Shown: positions 28,639-36,973, counted from the stretch's first letter. The stretch: 64,000 nucleotides of DNA from Bradyrhizobium sp. JYMT SZCCT0428 (GCF_018131075.1 NZ_JAFCLS010000029.1:51636-115635); one strand, 5' to 3'. The notes: generated from the sequence alone by a model not told the origin. A program made the numbers and translations.

Positions 28639-28674
28639 TAAAATTTGAATCAATTGCAGTTGTTTCAAATTTTA
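28639..28674. promoter_or_regulatory. AT-rich inverted repeat upstream of the BTLCP protease
   Basis: Arms taaaatttgaa (28639-28649) and ttcaaatttta (28664-28674) are exact inverted repeats 14 nt apart. Just downstream gtcgaattcga and gatcgaattcg recur. The whole 28630-28770 stretch is far more AT-rich than its surroundings, so it is probably a promoter with an operator. Confidence 0.5.
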
Positions 28675-28808
28675 GTCGAATTCGATTCAAGTATAGATCG
28701 AATTCGCCGCAGTTTTTACTTGTATTCACGTCAAATGTACTTGGCTGACTTAGCGGCGGCGCAAATCATTTGTGCGAAACATGGTCCCAACAAGAAACGG
28801 GGGCCACA

Positions 28809-29438
28809 ATGTTGTTCAGGGGACAGGGGAAAGGATTGGCGGTTGCCGCCATCCTGCTGGGGATGAGCGTCTCTACGAGTTATCAGGCGAAAGCCGGCGA
28901 CGCGCTCTATGCCAGCCTTGGCGATACCACGCGTTCGCCGATCGGCTGGGTTGAATTCTGCGCCGAGAATCCCGGCGACTGCCGCGGCGGCGCATCACAG
29001 CCGCGGGACATCGTGCTGTCGCAGACGGCATGGCGAGATTTGCTGAGAGTCAACAAGTGGGTCAACGAGACCATCAAGCCGATCACCGACATGGATCATT
29101 GGGGTGTGATCGAGAAATGGTCGTTGCCGACGGACGGCTACGGCGACTGCGAGGACTACGTGCTGTTGAAGCGCAAGATGCTGATCGACGCCGGCTGGCC
29201 GCGCGAGGCGCTGCTGATCACGGTGGTGCGCGACAAGAAGGGCGAAGGCCACGCAGTGCTGACGGTCAAGACCGACAAGGGCGAATTCGTGCTCGACAAC
29301 CAGAACGAAAGCGTCCTCGCCTGGACGGAGACCGGCTACCGCTTCGTCAAGCGTCAGTCGCAGAGCGATCCTAATCTGTGGGTGTCGCTCGGTGACAACC
29401 GCCCCGCGGTCGCCACCGCCAGTTCTCGCGATCGCTAA
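28809..29438 (+). CDS. Bacterial transglutaminase-like cysteine protease (BTLCP)
   Basis: A 209-residue exported cysteine protease-like protein (DUF920/COG3672). A signal peptide (AVAAILLGMSVSTSYQAKAG) precedes the domain. The catalytic triad is visible as Cys in GYGDCEDYVLLKR, His in GEGHAVLTVKT and Asp in FVLDNQNE. Family members act in the periplasm, for example LapG, which cleaves adhesins; this one lacks a visible LapD partner. The ATG at 28809 follows acgggggccaca. A strong terminator follows. Confidence 0.9.
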   Translation: MLFRGQGKGLAVAAILLGMSVSTSYQAKAGDALYASLGDTTRSPIGWVEFCAENPGDCRGGASQPRDIVLSQTAWRDLLRVNKWVNETIKPITDMDHWGVIEKWSLPTDGYGDCEDYVLLKRKMLIDAGWPREALLITVVRDKKGEGHAVLTVKTDKGEFVLDNQNESVLAWTETGYRFVKRQSQSDPNLWVSLGDNRPAVATASSRDR

Positions 29439-29508
29439 CGAAACAGGAATTTACGAACCCGCGACCCGGTCACATCCCCACCCCTCCCCGTCCCAGACCG
29501 GTTCGCGC

Positions 29509-29547
29509 GCGGCCAGCCTTCCCCCAAAGGCTGGCCGCAACTTTTTT
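29509..29547 (+). terminator. Rho-independent terminator after the BTLCP gene
   Basis: A 12-bp perfect stem (gcggccagcctt / aaggctggccgc, 29509-29520 and 29527-29538) with a 6-nt loop, followed by aac and six T. Confidence 0.88.
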
Positions 29548-29598
29548 GGGGGATTGAGGACGCTTCGCCCGCATTTGATTTCAGGAAGTAGCTCGCGT

Positions 29599-29940
29599 TC
29601 AATCGGCATGAAGCAGCCGGTAGATCGATTTGAATCGAAAGCTTCGCTTGCCAGCCAATGCCGTGGCGTCGAACTCAGCACCTTCCTCGGAATAGGTTCC
29701 GGAAAATCCGATGCTGATTTCCTTTCCTGCCCAGGGAAACGTACCGGCAATCGGCGAATGCTCCCGGCTGGTCATTTCACCCTTCCACCTTCCGTCGGAG
29801 CAGGTGTAGTTGCCGACGGTATAATAAAATCCACCGCCCCCACGCATCGTGCCGTCGCGCAGCACCATCACGTGTCGGTTGTAGGCGTCCACGCCGTCCT
29901 GAAACCTTGTGGTCGCCAGATAGATTCCATTCCTGATCAT
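29599..29940 (-). CDS. GrlR-like small regulatory-domain protein, second copy
   Basis: A 113-residue protein, MIRNGIYLATTRFQDGVDAY at the start, with VLRDGTMRGGGGFYYTVGNY and a C-terminal GTYSEEGAEFDATAL. The layout matches the GrlR-like family, as does 9080. The frame runs open far upstream, but the ATG at 29940 gives the family start. It is divergent from the esterase at 30109. Confidence 0.68.
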   Translation of the reverse strand: MIRNGIYLATTRFQDGVDAYNRHVMVLRDGTMRGGGGFYYTVGNYTCSDGRWKGEMTSREHSPIAGTFPWAGKEISIGFSGTYSEEGAEFDATALAGKRSFRFKSIYRLLHAD

Positions 29941-30108
29941 GATGGATGCCGGCCATCGGGCAACGTCGGACCCAGGAGAGGTGCCGGCAAGATTGCGCGT
30001 CGTGGAACGGCTTTTCAAGTGATCTACGATCGCCCTCGCCCAAGGCATGCCGCAACTTTTTGTGCTGCGCCAGCTGTGAGATGATGGCGCGCTTCGGAGG
30101 AACCAACC

Positions 30109-31005
30109 GTGCCCCACAACGAGATCGACGCCATCCGCGCATTGCTGGGCTCGAAACCGCGACCGGTCGGCTGGTCGGAACGGCGCCAGCGTTTGGACGA
30201 AGTCGGATCGACCTGGCCGATCGCATCTGATGTGAAATGTGACGCCGTCGACTGCGATGGCGTGCCCGGCGAGTGGACGCTCGCGCCAGGCAGCGACCCG
30301 TCGCGCGTGCTGCTGTATTTTCACGGCGGTGGGTATTGCTCCGGTTCGATACTGAGCCATCGCCGCATGGTGACGGAAGCCGGGCGCGCGGCGCACTTGC
30401 GCACGCTCGCCATCGACTACCGGCGCGCGCCCGAGCATCCCTACCCGGCCGCCCATGAGGACGCGCTGACGGCGTGGCGCTTCCTGCGCAAGCAAGGCCT
30501 GCCGGCGGCAAACATCGCCGTCGGTGGCGACAGCGCCGGCGGTAATCTCGCGCTCGGGCTGATCGGCCGGTTGCGCGCGGCCGGCGAGCAACTGCCCGGC
30601 TGCGCATGGCTGGTCTCGCCCTGGACCGACCTCACGATGTCGGGCACCACGCTCGACACCAAGGATGCGGTCGACCCGCTGATCCACCGGGCCTATCTCA
30701 TCGAACTCGCGGACGCCTATGCGCCGCCGCCGCTCGATCGCCGGGATCCCCTGATCTCGCCGTTATTTGCGGATCTAGCCGGCTTTCCGCCGCTCCTGAT
30801 CCAGGTCGGCTCGGCGGAAACGCTGCTGGCGGACGCTACACGGCTGGCGGCCGCCGCCGGATCTGAAAACGTCGAGGTGAGCCTCGAAATCTGGCCGCAC
30901 ATGATCCACGCGTGGCCGGTCTGGAATGCGAGATTGGCGGATGGTCGCCACGCCCTGGCGAAGGCGGGGCAATTTGTCCGCGCGCGTCTGCAAGGACCGT
31001 CGTAG
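30109..31005 (+). CDS. HSL-family alpha/beta hydrolase (esterase/lipase)
   Basis: A 298-residue esterase of the hormone-sensitive lipase family. The HGGG oxyanion motif is in LLYFHGGGYCSGS, the nucleophile elbow is GGDSAGGNLAL, and the acid and His are near the C-terminus (EIWPHMIHAW). YRRAPEHPYPAAHED is the usual block between them. The start is GTG at 30109. These enzymes cleave short-chain esters in the cytoplasm. Confidence 0.93.
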   Translation: MPHNEIDAIRALLGSKPRPVGWSERRQRLDEVGSTWPIASDVKCDAVDCDGVPGEWTLAPGSDPSRVLLYFHGGGYCSGSILSHRRMVTEAGRAAHLRTLAIDYRRAPEHPYPAAHEDALTAWRFLRKQGLPAANIAVGGDSAGGNLALGLIGRLRAAGEQLPGCAWLVSPWTDLTMSGTTLDTKDAVDPLIHRAYLIELADAYAPPPLDRRDPLISPLFADLAGFPPLLIQVGSAETLLADATRLAAAAGSENVEVSLEIWPHMIHAWPVWNARLADGRHALAKAGQFVRARLQGPS

Positions 31006-31172
31006 AGCGTGTGCAGGCCGCGCTGGCCATCCAAGCCATTTTGCAGGGCAAAAGCCCGGAATTGTTAGTGTTTTACCCGGAATCCCGTCTCGATTAGGTG
31101 AATCCCGGGTTTCGGCGCCGCCAAGCCTGTGGTAATCGAGGGCATTGAAATTACGTCCGGATTTTGAGTCTC

Positions 31173-31688
31173 ATGATCGAACCCGCTCCCCGGAACACCA
31201 GTGCGCTCGCGCGCATCAGTGGCCAGCCGATCGCGATCGGCGCTGCGGCCCTCGTCATCGTCGTGCTTGGAATAGGTTCGATCACGCTGTGGCGCGCCTA
31301 TACCGGCACCGCGCCCGAAACCGACCGCGTCGTTGCGGTCAGGCAATTGCAGGCGCGTACCGCGCAGGCGTCCGAGCAGCTGGTCGAGAAAACCAAGGGC
31401 CTCGAAGCCACCCAGCAGGAATCGATCGATCAGCTCCAGGTGGTCCAGGATCAATTGCTGACGGTGCGCCGCCTGCTAGCCGCGCAGCAGGCCGATACCA
31501 GAAAGCTCTCCGAACAGGTCGGCACCCTGACGGAATCGATCGACGGCTTGCGGCAATCGTTCGCGAGCGCGCAGGCAGCCGAACCGGCCGCCGCGCCCTC
31601 TACCCGCAAACGGTCGGTCAGGAAATCCAACGCGGCAAAGCCGCGCGCGAACAAGAGCGCCCTCAAGCGCGGCAGGTCGAACGGCTGA
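31173..31688 (+). CDS. Membrane-anchored coiled-coil hypothetical protein
   Basis: A 171-residue protein with one transmembrane helix (IAIGAAALVIVVLGIGSITL), then about 90 residues of predicted coiled coil rich in Gln, Leu and Glu (LVEKTKGLEATQQESIDQLQ), and a Lys/Arg-rich tail that may bind nucleic acid or the cell wall. Function unknown. Start ATG at 31173; TTG at 31164 is possible. Confidence 0.65.
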   Translation: MIEPAPRNTSALARISGQPIAIGAAALVIVVLGIGSITLWRAYTGTAPETDRVVAVRQLQARTAQASEQLVEKTKGLEATQQESIDQLQVVQDQLLTVRRLLAAQQADTRKLSEQVGTLTESIDGLRQSFASAQAAEPAAAPSTRKRSVRKSNAAKPRANKSALKRGRSNG

Positions 31689-32163
31689 CGCCCGTCCCGG
31701 ACGCGGTCCAGGACCGTCCCGCAAAGCCGTGACGCGTTTAGCCTGGTCCGTCATGCCCGGCCGCATGCCACCAAAAACCCGCCTTCCTGCCAATTTTGTG
31801 TTCCGAGTGTGAACTGCTTCACATATGGCCGCGGGAATCTCCTGCATGCTGCAGTTCACCGGATGGCGTGAGCCGATTTCAATATCCGGGGCTGGCAAGG
31901 TCGTTGACGGTATACTGCGTCGACGGCCTTGTTTTTTTACCCCCATTCATCCCTCGCCCCGGCGCTTCCGAAACCCACGATCAAATCGAACCTCGCAGGC
32001 AGGTGATTTGCCTTTGGCCGGCATTGTTTGCTGAATGCGCCTCCCTTGAGCCCGAGCGGTTCTGATACATGAGAGCCGCGCCCTACTCGTTTGTTTTTGA
32101 TGCGTTTTCGGTATGCGAAGGGATGCCCCTTACATCGGAAGACGCCATGCACGGAGATCCCCC
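31689..32163. other. Intergenic region with a Crp-like dyad
   Basis: No gene is convincing in this 475-bp stretch. It holds a perfect TGTGA-N6-TCACA dyad at 31808-31823 and an eight-T run at 31931-31938. The rest is unremarkable and presumably leads into the dienelactone hydrolase gene. Confidence 0.5.
31808..31823. promoter_or_regulatory. Possible Crp-type binding site
   Basis: tgtgaactgcttcaca is an exact match to the enterobacterial Crp half-site spacing (TGTGA-N6-TCACA). It is 340 bp upstream of the next gene, farther than usual, so it may be a coincidence. Confidence 0.3.
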
Positions 32164-33051
32164 ATGAGCGCCGAAACCCTGCTGACCCAGGATGCCATCG
32201 GACTGACAAAAGTGGCGCCGTTTTCCCGCCGCGGCTTTATGACCGCGACGGCCGCCGTCACGGCCGGCTACACGCTCGCCGCCGGGCCGGTGCGGGCCGA
32301 CATCATCAAGACCGACACCAACGGCCTCAACGCCGGCGATGCCCGGATCAAGGTGACCGACGGCGAGATGCCCGGCTATTTCGCCCGTCCCGAAGGCGCC
32401 GCCAATCCGCCGGTCGTGCTGGTGGCGATGGAGATTTTCGGGCTGCACGAATACATCAAGGACGTGACGCGGCGCCTCGCCAAGCTCGGCGTGCTCGCGG
32501 TGGCGCCGGATTATTATTTCCGCAAGGGCACCGATCTCACCAAGGTCACCGACATCCCGCAACTGCTGCCGATCGTGAATTCGAAACCGGATGCTGAGTT
32601 GCTGTCCGACCTCGACAGCACGGTGGCATGGGCAAAGTCGCAGGGCGGCGATACTTCGCGGCTCGGCATCATCGGGTTCTGCCGCGGCGGGCGGACGGTC
32701 TGGGAATACGCCGCCCATAGTCCCACGCTGAAGGCGGGCGCCGCGTTTTACGGCCCGCCGGTCGATCCGCCGAACCCGCTCTGGCCGAAGAGCCCGACGC
32801 AGCTCGCGCCCGAGATGAAGGCGCCGGTGCTGGGTCTCTATGGTGAAGCCGATAGCGGCATTCCCGTCGCCACCGTGGAAGCCCTGAAGGCCGCCCTGGC
32901 GGCGAACAAGAAGACCGCCGAGTTCAAGATTTATCCGGGCGCCCCGCATGGCTTCCACGCCGACTACCGTGCCAGCTATCGCAAGGAAGCTGCCGACGAC
33001 GCGTGGGCGCAGATGCAGGCCTGGTTCAAGAAATACGGCGTGCTGAGCTAG
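32164..33051 (+). CDS. Dienelactone hydrolase-family protein, Tat-exported
   Basis: A 295-residue hydrolase. The leader has SRRGFMTATAAVTAGYTLAA, a twin-arginine signal, so it folds before export to the periplasm. The dienelactone hydrolase core has MEIFGLHEYIKDVTRRLA, the Cys nucleophile in IIGFCRGGRTVW and the His in GAPHGFHADY. Family members hydrolyse dienelactones or other small esters. Start ATG at 32164; the longer frame from 32113 is less likely. Confidence 0.9.
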   Translation: MSAETLLTQDAIGLTKVAPFSRRGFMTATAAVTAGYTLAAGPVRADIIKTDTNGLNAGDARIKVTDGEMPGYFARPEGAANPPVVLVAMEIFGLHEYIKDVTRRLAKLGVLAVAPDYYFRKGTDLTKVTDIPQLLPIVNSKPDAELLSDLDSTVAWAKSQGGDTSRLGIIGFCRGGRTVWEYAAHSPTLKAGAAFYGPPVDPPNPLWPKSPTQLAPEMKAPVLGLYGEADSGIPVATVEALKAALAANKKTAEFKIYPGAPHGFHADYRASYRKEAADDAWAQMQAWFKKYGVLS

Positions 33052-33055
33052 CTAG

Positions 33056-33150
33056 AGCGTTTTCGAGCGAAGTGGACACCGGTTCGCATAGCAATCTGGT
33101 TTACGCAGATTGCGTAGACTTATCTGCGGTAGAAAACGCGTCAAAACTCT
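33056..33150. repeat. Interspersed short repeat, copy 2
   Basis: It starts agcgttttcgagcgaagtgg and ends gaaaacgcgtcaaaa like the copy at 1468-1520, but carries an inserted middle (atagcaatctggtttacgca, itself nearly palindromic). It lies directly after the dienelactone hydrolase stop. Confidence 0.75.
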
Positions 33151-33187
33151 AAGAATACCTGCGGGCAAACCACAGACGTGAAAAATG

Positions 33188-33210
33188 GCGCGCAGCAAAT
33201 GGCTGCGCGC
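33188..33210 (-). terminator. Hairpin after the 47-residue membrane protein
   Basis: A 9-bp stem (gcgcgcagc / gctgcgcgc) with a 5-nt loop; on the minus strand it is followed by a T5 run. It lies 17 bp past the stop of the small gene at 33227. Confidence 0.7.
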
Positions 33211-33226
33211 TATTCCAACAGACGGC

Positions 33227-33370
33227 CTATCCGACGCGATCGCTGTTGCGATGCGGCCTGGATACCGTCTGCTCGATTTCCCAGAGTATCCAGACGACGG
33301 CCGCTCCCAGACTGACAACGACACCCAGGAGCACCAACGTCAAAGCCGGGACTGAGAGCATGTTCAGCAT
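33227..33370 (-). CDS. Small single-pass membrane protein (47 residues)
   Basis: This short frame encodes MLNMLSVPALTLVLLGVVVS, continuing as a hydrophobic helix (LGAAVVWILW) and a polar tail (EIEQTVSRPHRNSDRVG). It has one transmembrane segment. A terminator hairpin follows at 33188-33210, which supports a real short transcript. Function unknown. Confidence 0.55.
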   Translation of the reverse strand: MLNMLSVPALTLVLLGVVVSLGAAVVWILWEIEQTVSRPHRNSDRVG

Positions 33371-33471
33371 CCCCAAGGTGATGCAAGCGACGTACCATCA
33401 AACCAAACGCGACCTCGGTGATTAAAACACCGGGGCCGCGAAAATCATCCCGATAACCCGCCAGGCCGGGA

Positions 33472-33983
33472 TTAGTTGCAAACCTGAACCGGCTGGAGGC
33501 GCCAGCCATAGGGGGTCAGCACGCGCTGCTGAACGACGTAGCAGCCGCCATCGCCGTAATCGTAGCCGTAATGGCGTAATACGGGTAACCGTCATCATAG
33601 CCGTTGTAATAGCCGTACGGTCCGTAGAGCCCGTAGCCGAGGCCGGCGCCGACGACGGCTGCAGCGGCAAGGGGAAATCCACGATGCCGGAAGCCGTGAT
33701 GGTAGCCGCCGCGGAATCCGGCAAAGTTGCCGCCGCGAAATCCAGCCGCTACGGGAAGCGCCGCCGTACGGAAACCACCGCCGATCGCCGCAGCGCGAAA
33801 CCCACCGCCGCCTATGCCAATAGCGCCGCCCCGGAAACCGCCGCCCTGGAAGCCACCGCCATGGAAGCCGCCGCCACCGCGAAACCCTCCGCCACCGAAG
33901 CCGCCGCGGGCCGAAGCTGTGTCCGGCACCAGCATGGCGACCGACGCGGCCGCGAACAAGGCGATCATCGTTTTGTGCAACAT
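33472..33983 (-). CDS. Secreted glycine-rich protein, C-terminus frameshifted
   Basis: A signal peptide (LHKTMIALFAAASVAMLVPD) precedes a long glycine-rich repeat region built from GGGF(R/H/Q)GG units, then a helical hydrophobic stretch and a Tyr/Gly-rich end. The ORF reads to a stop at 33516, but a one-base deletion near 33573 restores HYGYDYGDGGCYVVQQRV and a closing TPYGWRLQPVQVCN ending at 33472, which is the tail expected for this family. The ATG at 33983 gives the signal peptide. Confidence 0.7.
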
Positions 33984-34270
33984 CACACATTCTCCTGCTG
34001 AGAACTCGCTGCAAGCGAGTGGAAAACATTCTGCTTCCCACCACAAATCTAGGACGGGCTCTCAGCAATCGCGCGGCTCGTTGTCTCACTTCTGCGCGAC
34101 CGGCAACGTGCAACGTTCCAGCAGCCCCGGCAGATGCTTTTTACCTTGCGGTCGATAGTCCTGTTTTCCTGTTGGATGGTGCGGTTGGTTTGGTCATCGA
34201 GAACTCCTTTTTGGTTCAACGACGGCGAAACAGGCTTGTTCGGCCGGAACGATTTCGGGCGCGGACCATT

Positions 34271-34546
34271 ATGCAAACGTATCCGCCACGTTGCCGGAGC
34301 CGAGGACGCTTGCGCAAACTGATCGCTTTCGACGACGACACGTTCGACAAGCTGACCCAGCTTGGACGCGACCGGATGGCGACGATTCAGGAACTGGCCG
34401 ATGAAGCCTTTGCTGACGTTTTGAAGAAGCACGGCATCCCGATCGATCTCAAGGACGCACTTCGCAAGAGCGCAAGACTTTCCAGCGCCAAAACTGAAAA
34501 AATTCCAAAACAGAAGAAATCAAAAGCCCGGAAGGCAACATCGTGA
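34271..34546 (+). CDS. Small ribbon-helix-helix-like hypothetical protein
   Basis: A 91-residue protein with RLRKLIAFDDDTFDKLTQLG, then a helical block (TIQELADEAFADVLKKHGIP) and a Lys-rich tail. This family is common in Bradyrhizobium and the layout resembles a MetJ/Arc-like fold, although DNA binding is only inferred. The frame opens at 34019, but the ATG at 34271 gives the family N-terminus. Its stop overlaps the GTG of a frameshifted RMF-like gene (GTGA). Confidence 0.65.
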   Translation: MQTYPPRCRSRGRLRKLIAFDDDTFDKLTQLGRDRMATIQELADEAFADVLKKHGIPIDLKDALRKSARLSSAKTEKIPKQKKSKARKATS

Positions 34547-34709
34547 CGACGATCCCGATCCGTTCGAGCAGGGTCAGCGCGCCGCGCGCGCGAATATCCC
34601 GGCCGAAGCCAATCCATATCAGGACGGCAGCGAACAGCATGCGCTCTGGGCAGCCGGCCACGAACAAATTGCCGGCGCGGCCGAGGCAAGCGAATCCGAA
34701 GATACCTGA
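34543..34709 (+). pseudogene. RMF-like small protein, frameshifted after the start
   Basis: The frame ending at 34709 reads DPDPFEQGQRAARANIPAEA, then NPYQDGSEQHALWAAGHEQI. The G-Q-x-A, NPY and W-x-x-G spacing resembles ribosome modulation factor (Rmf/CrpP) proteins. It has no start codon of its own; the GTG at 34543, overlapping the upstream stop, is in another frame. Inserting one base right after it would join them as a normal coupled gene. Confidence 0.5.
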
Positions 34710-34717
34710 CGCTGTGT

Positions 34718-35248
34718 TCAGCCGATCTTCTTCAAACCCTTTTTGAAGCGCGGCCCGTTGATGGCGTAGGACTTCGCCGCACGTCCCATCGCGGTCGCCT
34801 GCTCGGGCGAAAGCGTGCGGATCACGCGCGCGGGCGATCCGATGATCAGGGAAAGCTCGGGAAATTCCTTGCCCTCAGTAATAACGGATCCCGCGCCGAC
34901 GACACTGCCGCGGCCGATCTTCGCGCCGTTCATCACGATCGAGCCCATCCCGACCAGCGCGCCATCCTCGAGCGTGCAGCCGTGCAGGATGACGTTGTGG
35001 CCGACGGTGCAGTCTTTCCCGATCGTCAGCGGAAAGCCGGGGTCGGTGTGGCAGGTCGAATTGTCCTGCACGTTGGAGCCTTCGCCGATCTCGATCCACT
35101 CATTGTCGCCGCGGAGCACCGCGCCGAACCACACGCTGGCCCCATTCTTCAGACGCACCTTGCCGATGACGGTGGCGGTATCGGCGATGAAATAGTTTCC
35201 GTCCGCGGGAAGATCGGGCCCCTGCCCGTCAAGTTCGTAGATCGCCAT
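34718..35248 (-). CDS. Gamma-carbonic anhydrase-family protein
   Basis: A 176-residue left-handed beta-helix protein of hexapeptide repeats, with VWFGAVLRGDNEWIEIGEGS, NVQDNSTCHTDPGFPL and VGHNVILHGCTLED. The three zinc histidines are visible (CHTD, VGHN, LHGC). Members act as trimeric carbonic anhydrases or as metal-dependent relatives. It converges with the RMF-like gene. Confidence 0.93.
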   Translation of the reverse strand: MAIYELDGQGPDLPADGNYFIADTATVIGKVRLKNGASVWFGAVLRGDNEWIEIGEGSNVQDNSTCHTDPGFPLTIGKDCTVGHNVILHGCTLEDGALVGMGSIVMNGAKIGRGSVVGAGSVITEGKEFPELSLIIGSPARVIRTLSPEQATAMGRAAKSYAINGPRFKKGLKKIG

Positions 35249-35353
35249 GATGATCAGGTCTCCGTTTGTAGAGACCTTGGCACAGCCGCCAGCGCATGAT
35301 CAAGCAAAGGGCCGGATACGCCTCAGGCGAACAGGCTCTAGGCGAACAGGGCG

Positions 35354-35692
35354 CTAAGCGAACAGACCTGCGGCCCGCAGCGTCATCAGGAAGAACGTGC
35401 CGGACATCAGGCTCCAGAAGCCCGCGAGCACGGTCGCCATCATCACGAATTCGAAGCGGCGGCGCTCGATCCTGGCGCCGCGCAGCGTATTACGCATGAT
35501 GATGAAGGGGGCGGCAAAAACCAGGAACGGAACCGCGGCGAACGTCTTCGGCGCCACGCCAGCCCCGAGCAGCCCGAAACCGGCGGGCCGCGCCGCCATG
35601 GCCTGGTAGCCGCTGGTCAACGCGCCTGCGAGCGCAAAACCGATGCAAAGGGAAAACAGGGAATTCAACGCATCGGGCGACATGGAACACAT
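35354..35692 (-). CDS. Integral membrane hypothetical protein
   Basis: A 112-residue protein with three or four hydrophobic segments (SLCIGFALAGALTSGYQAM, TFAAVPFLVFAAPFIIM, FVMMATVLAGFWSLMSGTFF). It resembles a small conserved family in Bradyrhizobium without known function. The ATG at 35683 (MSPDALN) is an alternative start. Confidence 0.7.
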   Translation of the reverse strand: MCSMSPDALNSLFSLCIGFALAGALTSGYQAMAARPAGFGLLGAGVAPKTFAAVPFLVFAAPFIIMRNTLRGARIERRRFEFVMMATVLAGFWSLMSGTFFLMTLRAAGLFA

Positions 35693-35848
35693 CCGCTACA
35701 GAGCAAACCGCGACCTGCTTTCGCAAAATCGGGGACCCGCCGCCACAGCATCCTTAAGGAAAGGTTAACAGCTGAAGGCCACAATCCCGTTTGCGCATGG
35801 CTCGCGCTTGCCCGATGCCGGTGAAATCATACGGAAATCCCGCCGCCC

Positions 35849-36619
35849 GTGGCATATTCGCCGGGTGATTCGGCCTCAGCCTCGAACTCGACCGATACTT
35901 CTTTCATGACATTGCTTTCGACGGCCCAGCACATCGCCCGCGACACGCGAAAAGACCCGCGCTCGCACATGCTCCTGATCGTGGTGGCGGCGACCATCAC
36001 CGCCGGCGCAATCGGGCTGGTGGCCTATCTCTTGTGGCCGACCTGGGGCAATGGTGCAGCCAATGCGCCGTCGCGGTTACCGGTCAGCGTGGGCGGCACC
36101 CTCTTCAACGTGCCGACGTCGGCGATCCGCAGGAAAATCCAGCGCCATTCCGGTCCACAGGAACGCGTCGATCTCAACTTCACATTCCCTTCGCTCGAAG
36201 CGCCCGAGCTACCGAAGCACATCAGCGCCGACACGGTCGAAGAGAAGGTGCAGCCGATCGACCGGATCTTCCTGTCGATCTCGGCGCACCACGACACACT
36301 GGCGCCCGACGTCCGGGTCCGCACCATCTATCCGCGCTATCTGGAGCAGGCCGCAACGCCGATCGACGACGGACTTACGATGCGCGCGTTTCGCGACGGC
36401 TCACCCTATGCCAACGAGGATCTCTTCACCGCCAGCGCGCCAAGCCTCAGCGCGCGCTGCACGCGCGACGGGGTGACGCCCGGAATGTGCCTGAGCGAGC
36501 GCCGTGTCGACGGCGCCGACCTTACATTCAGATTTCCGCGGAGCTGGCTATCGCAATGGCGCGACGTCGCCAATGCGATGAACCGTTTGACGGCGCAATT
36601 GCAGGGGCCGAAGGGATAG
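35849..36619 (+). CDS. Membrane-anchored hypothetical protein
   Basis: A 256-residue protein with one transmembrane helix (MLLIVVAATITAGAIGLVAY) and a C-terminal domain of about 190 residues, probably periplasmic, with two cysteines (ARCTRDGVTPGMCLSERRV) that could form a disulfide. No family function is known to me. The start is GTG at 35849. A perfect 30-bp inverted repeat follows. Confidence 0.7.
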   Translation: MAYSPGDSASASNSTDTSFMTLLSTAQHIARDTRKDPRSHMLLIVVAATITAGAIGLVAYLLWPTWGNGAANAPSRLPVSVGGTLFNVPTSAIRRKIQRHSGPQERVDLNFTFPSLEAPELPKHISADTVEEKVQPIDRIFLSISAHHDTLAPDVRVRTIYPRYLEQAATPIDDGLTMRAFRDGSPYANEDLFTASAPSLSARCTRDGVTPGMCLSERRVDGADLTFRFPRSWLSQWRDVANAMNRLTAQLQGPKG

Positions 36620-36648
36620 CGGCGCAAACGCCGGCTTTGCTGACTTCG

Positions 36649-36728
36649 TAGGATGGGTAGAGCGAAGCGAAACCCATCACAGCGAGTGCCGGTGCGGCGA
36701 TGGGTTTCGCTTCGCTCTACCCATCCTA
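36649..36728. repeat. Perfect 30-bp inverted repeat between convergent genes
   Basis: Arms 36649-36678 and 36699-36728 are exact reverse complements with a 20-nt loop (core ggatgggtagagcgaagcga). It separates two convergent genes and would terminate transcription both ways. The core is a common dispersed motif in Bradyrhizobium genomes (recalled). Confidence 0.9.
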
Positions 36729-36742
36729 CGCATTCTCCGAAA

Positions 36743-36973
36743 TCAGCCCTGATCGACCAGGTCTTCCTCGAGGATCGCCATCTGGAACTGGAAGGAACGA
36801 TCGTCGTCTTCGTCGTCGACGAACAGGACGCCGATGAACTCCTCACCGATATAGACCTCGGCGGAATCATCCTTTTTCGGGCGCGGCACCACGCGAATTT
36901 TCTGGTTGCCGAATACGCGCTTGAGATAGGCGTCGAGCTTCCTGACTTCCTGAACGTCCACGGCGGTCTCCAA
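36743..36973 (-). CDS. DUF3126-family protein
   Basis: A 76-residue acidic protein with YLKRVFGNQKIRVVPRPKKD then EVYIGEEFIGVLFVDDEDDD. This matches the small DUF3126 family of alphaproteobacteria, whose function is unknown. It lies upstream of the inverted repeat and just downstream of cysE on the same strand. Confidence 0.88.
   Translation of the reverse strand: METAVDVQEVRKLDAYLKRVFGNQKIRVVPRPKKDDSAEVYIGEEFIGVLFVDDEDDDRSFQFQMAILEEDLVDQG

Noticed and set aside
34449..34667. 72-codon hydrophobic minus-strand ORF overlapping 34271-34709
   Set aside because: It lies antisense to a known family and to the RMF-like frame; the hydrophobic look is a by-product of those codons.
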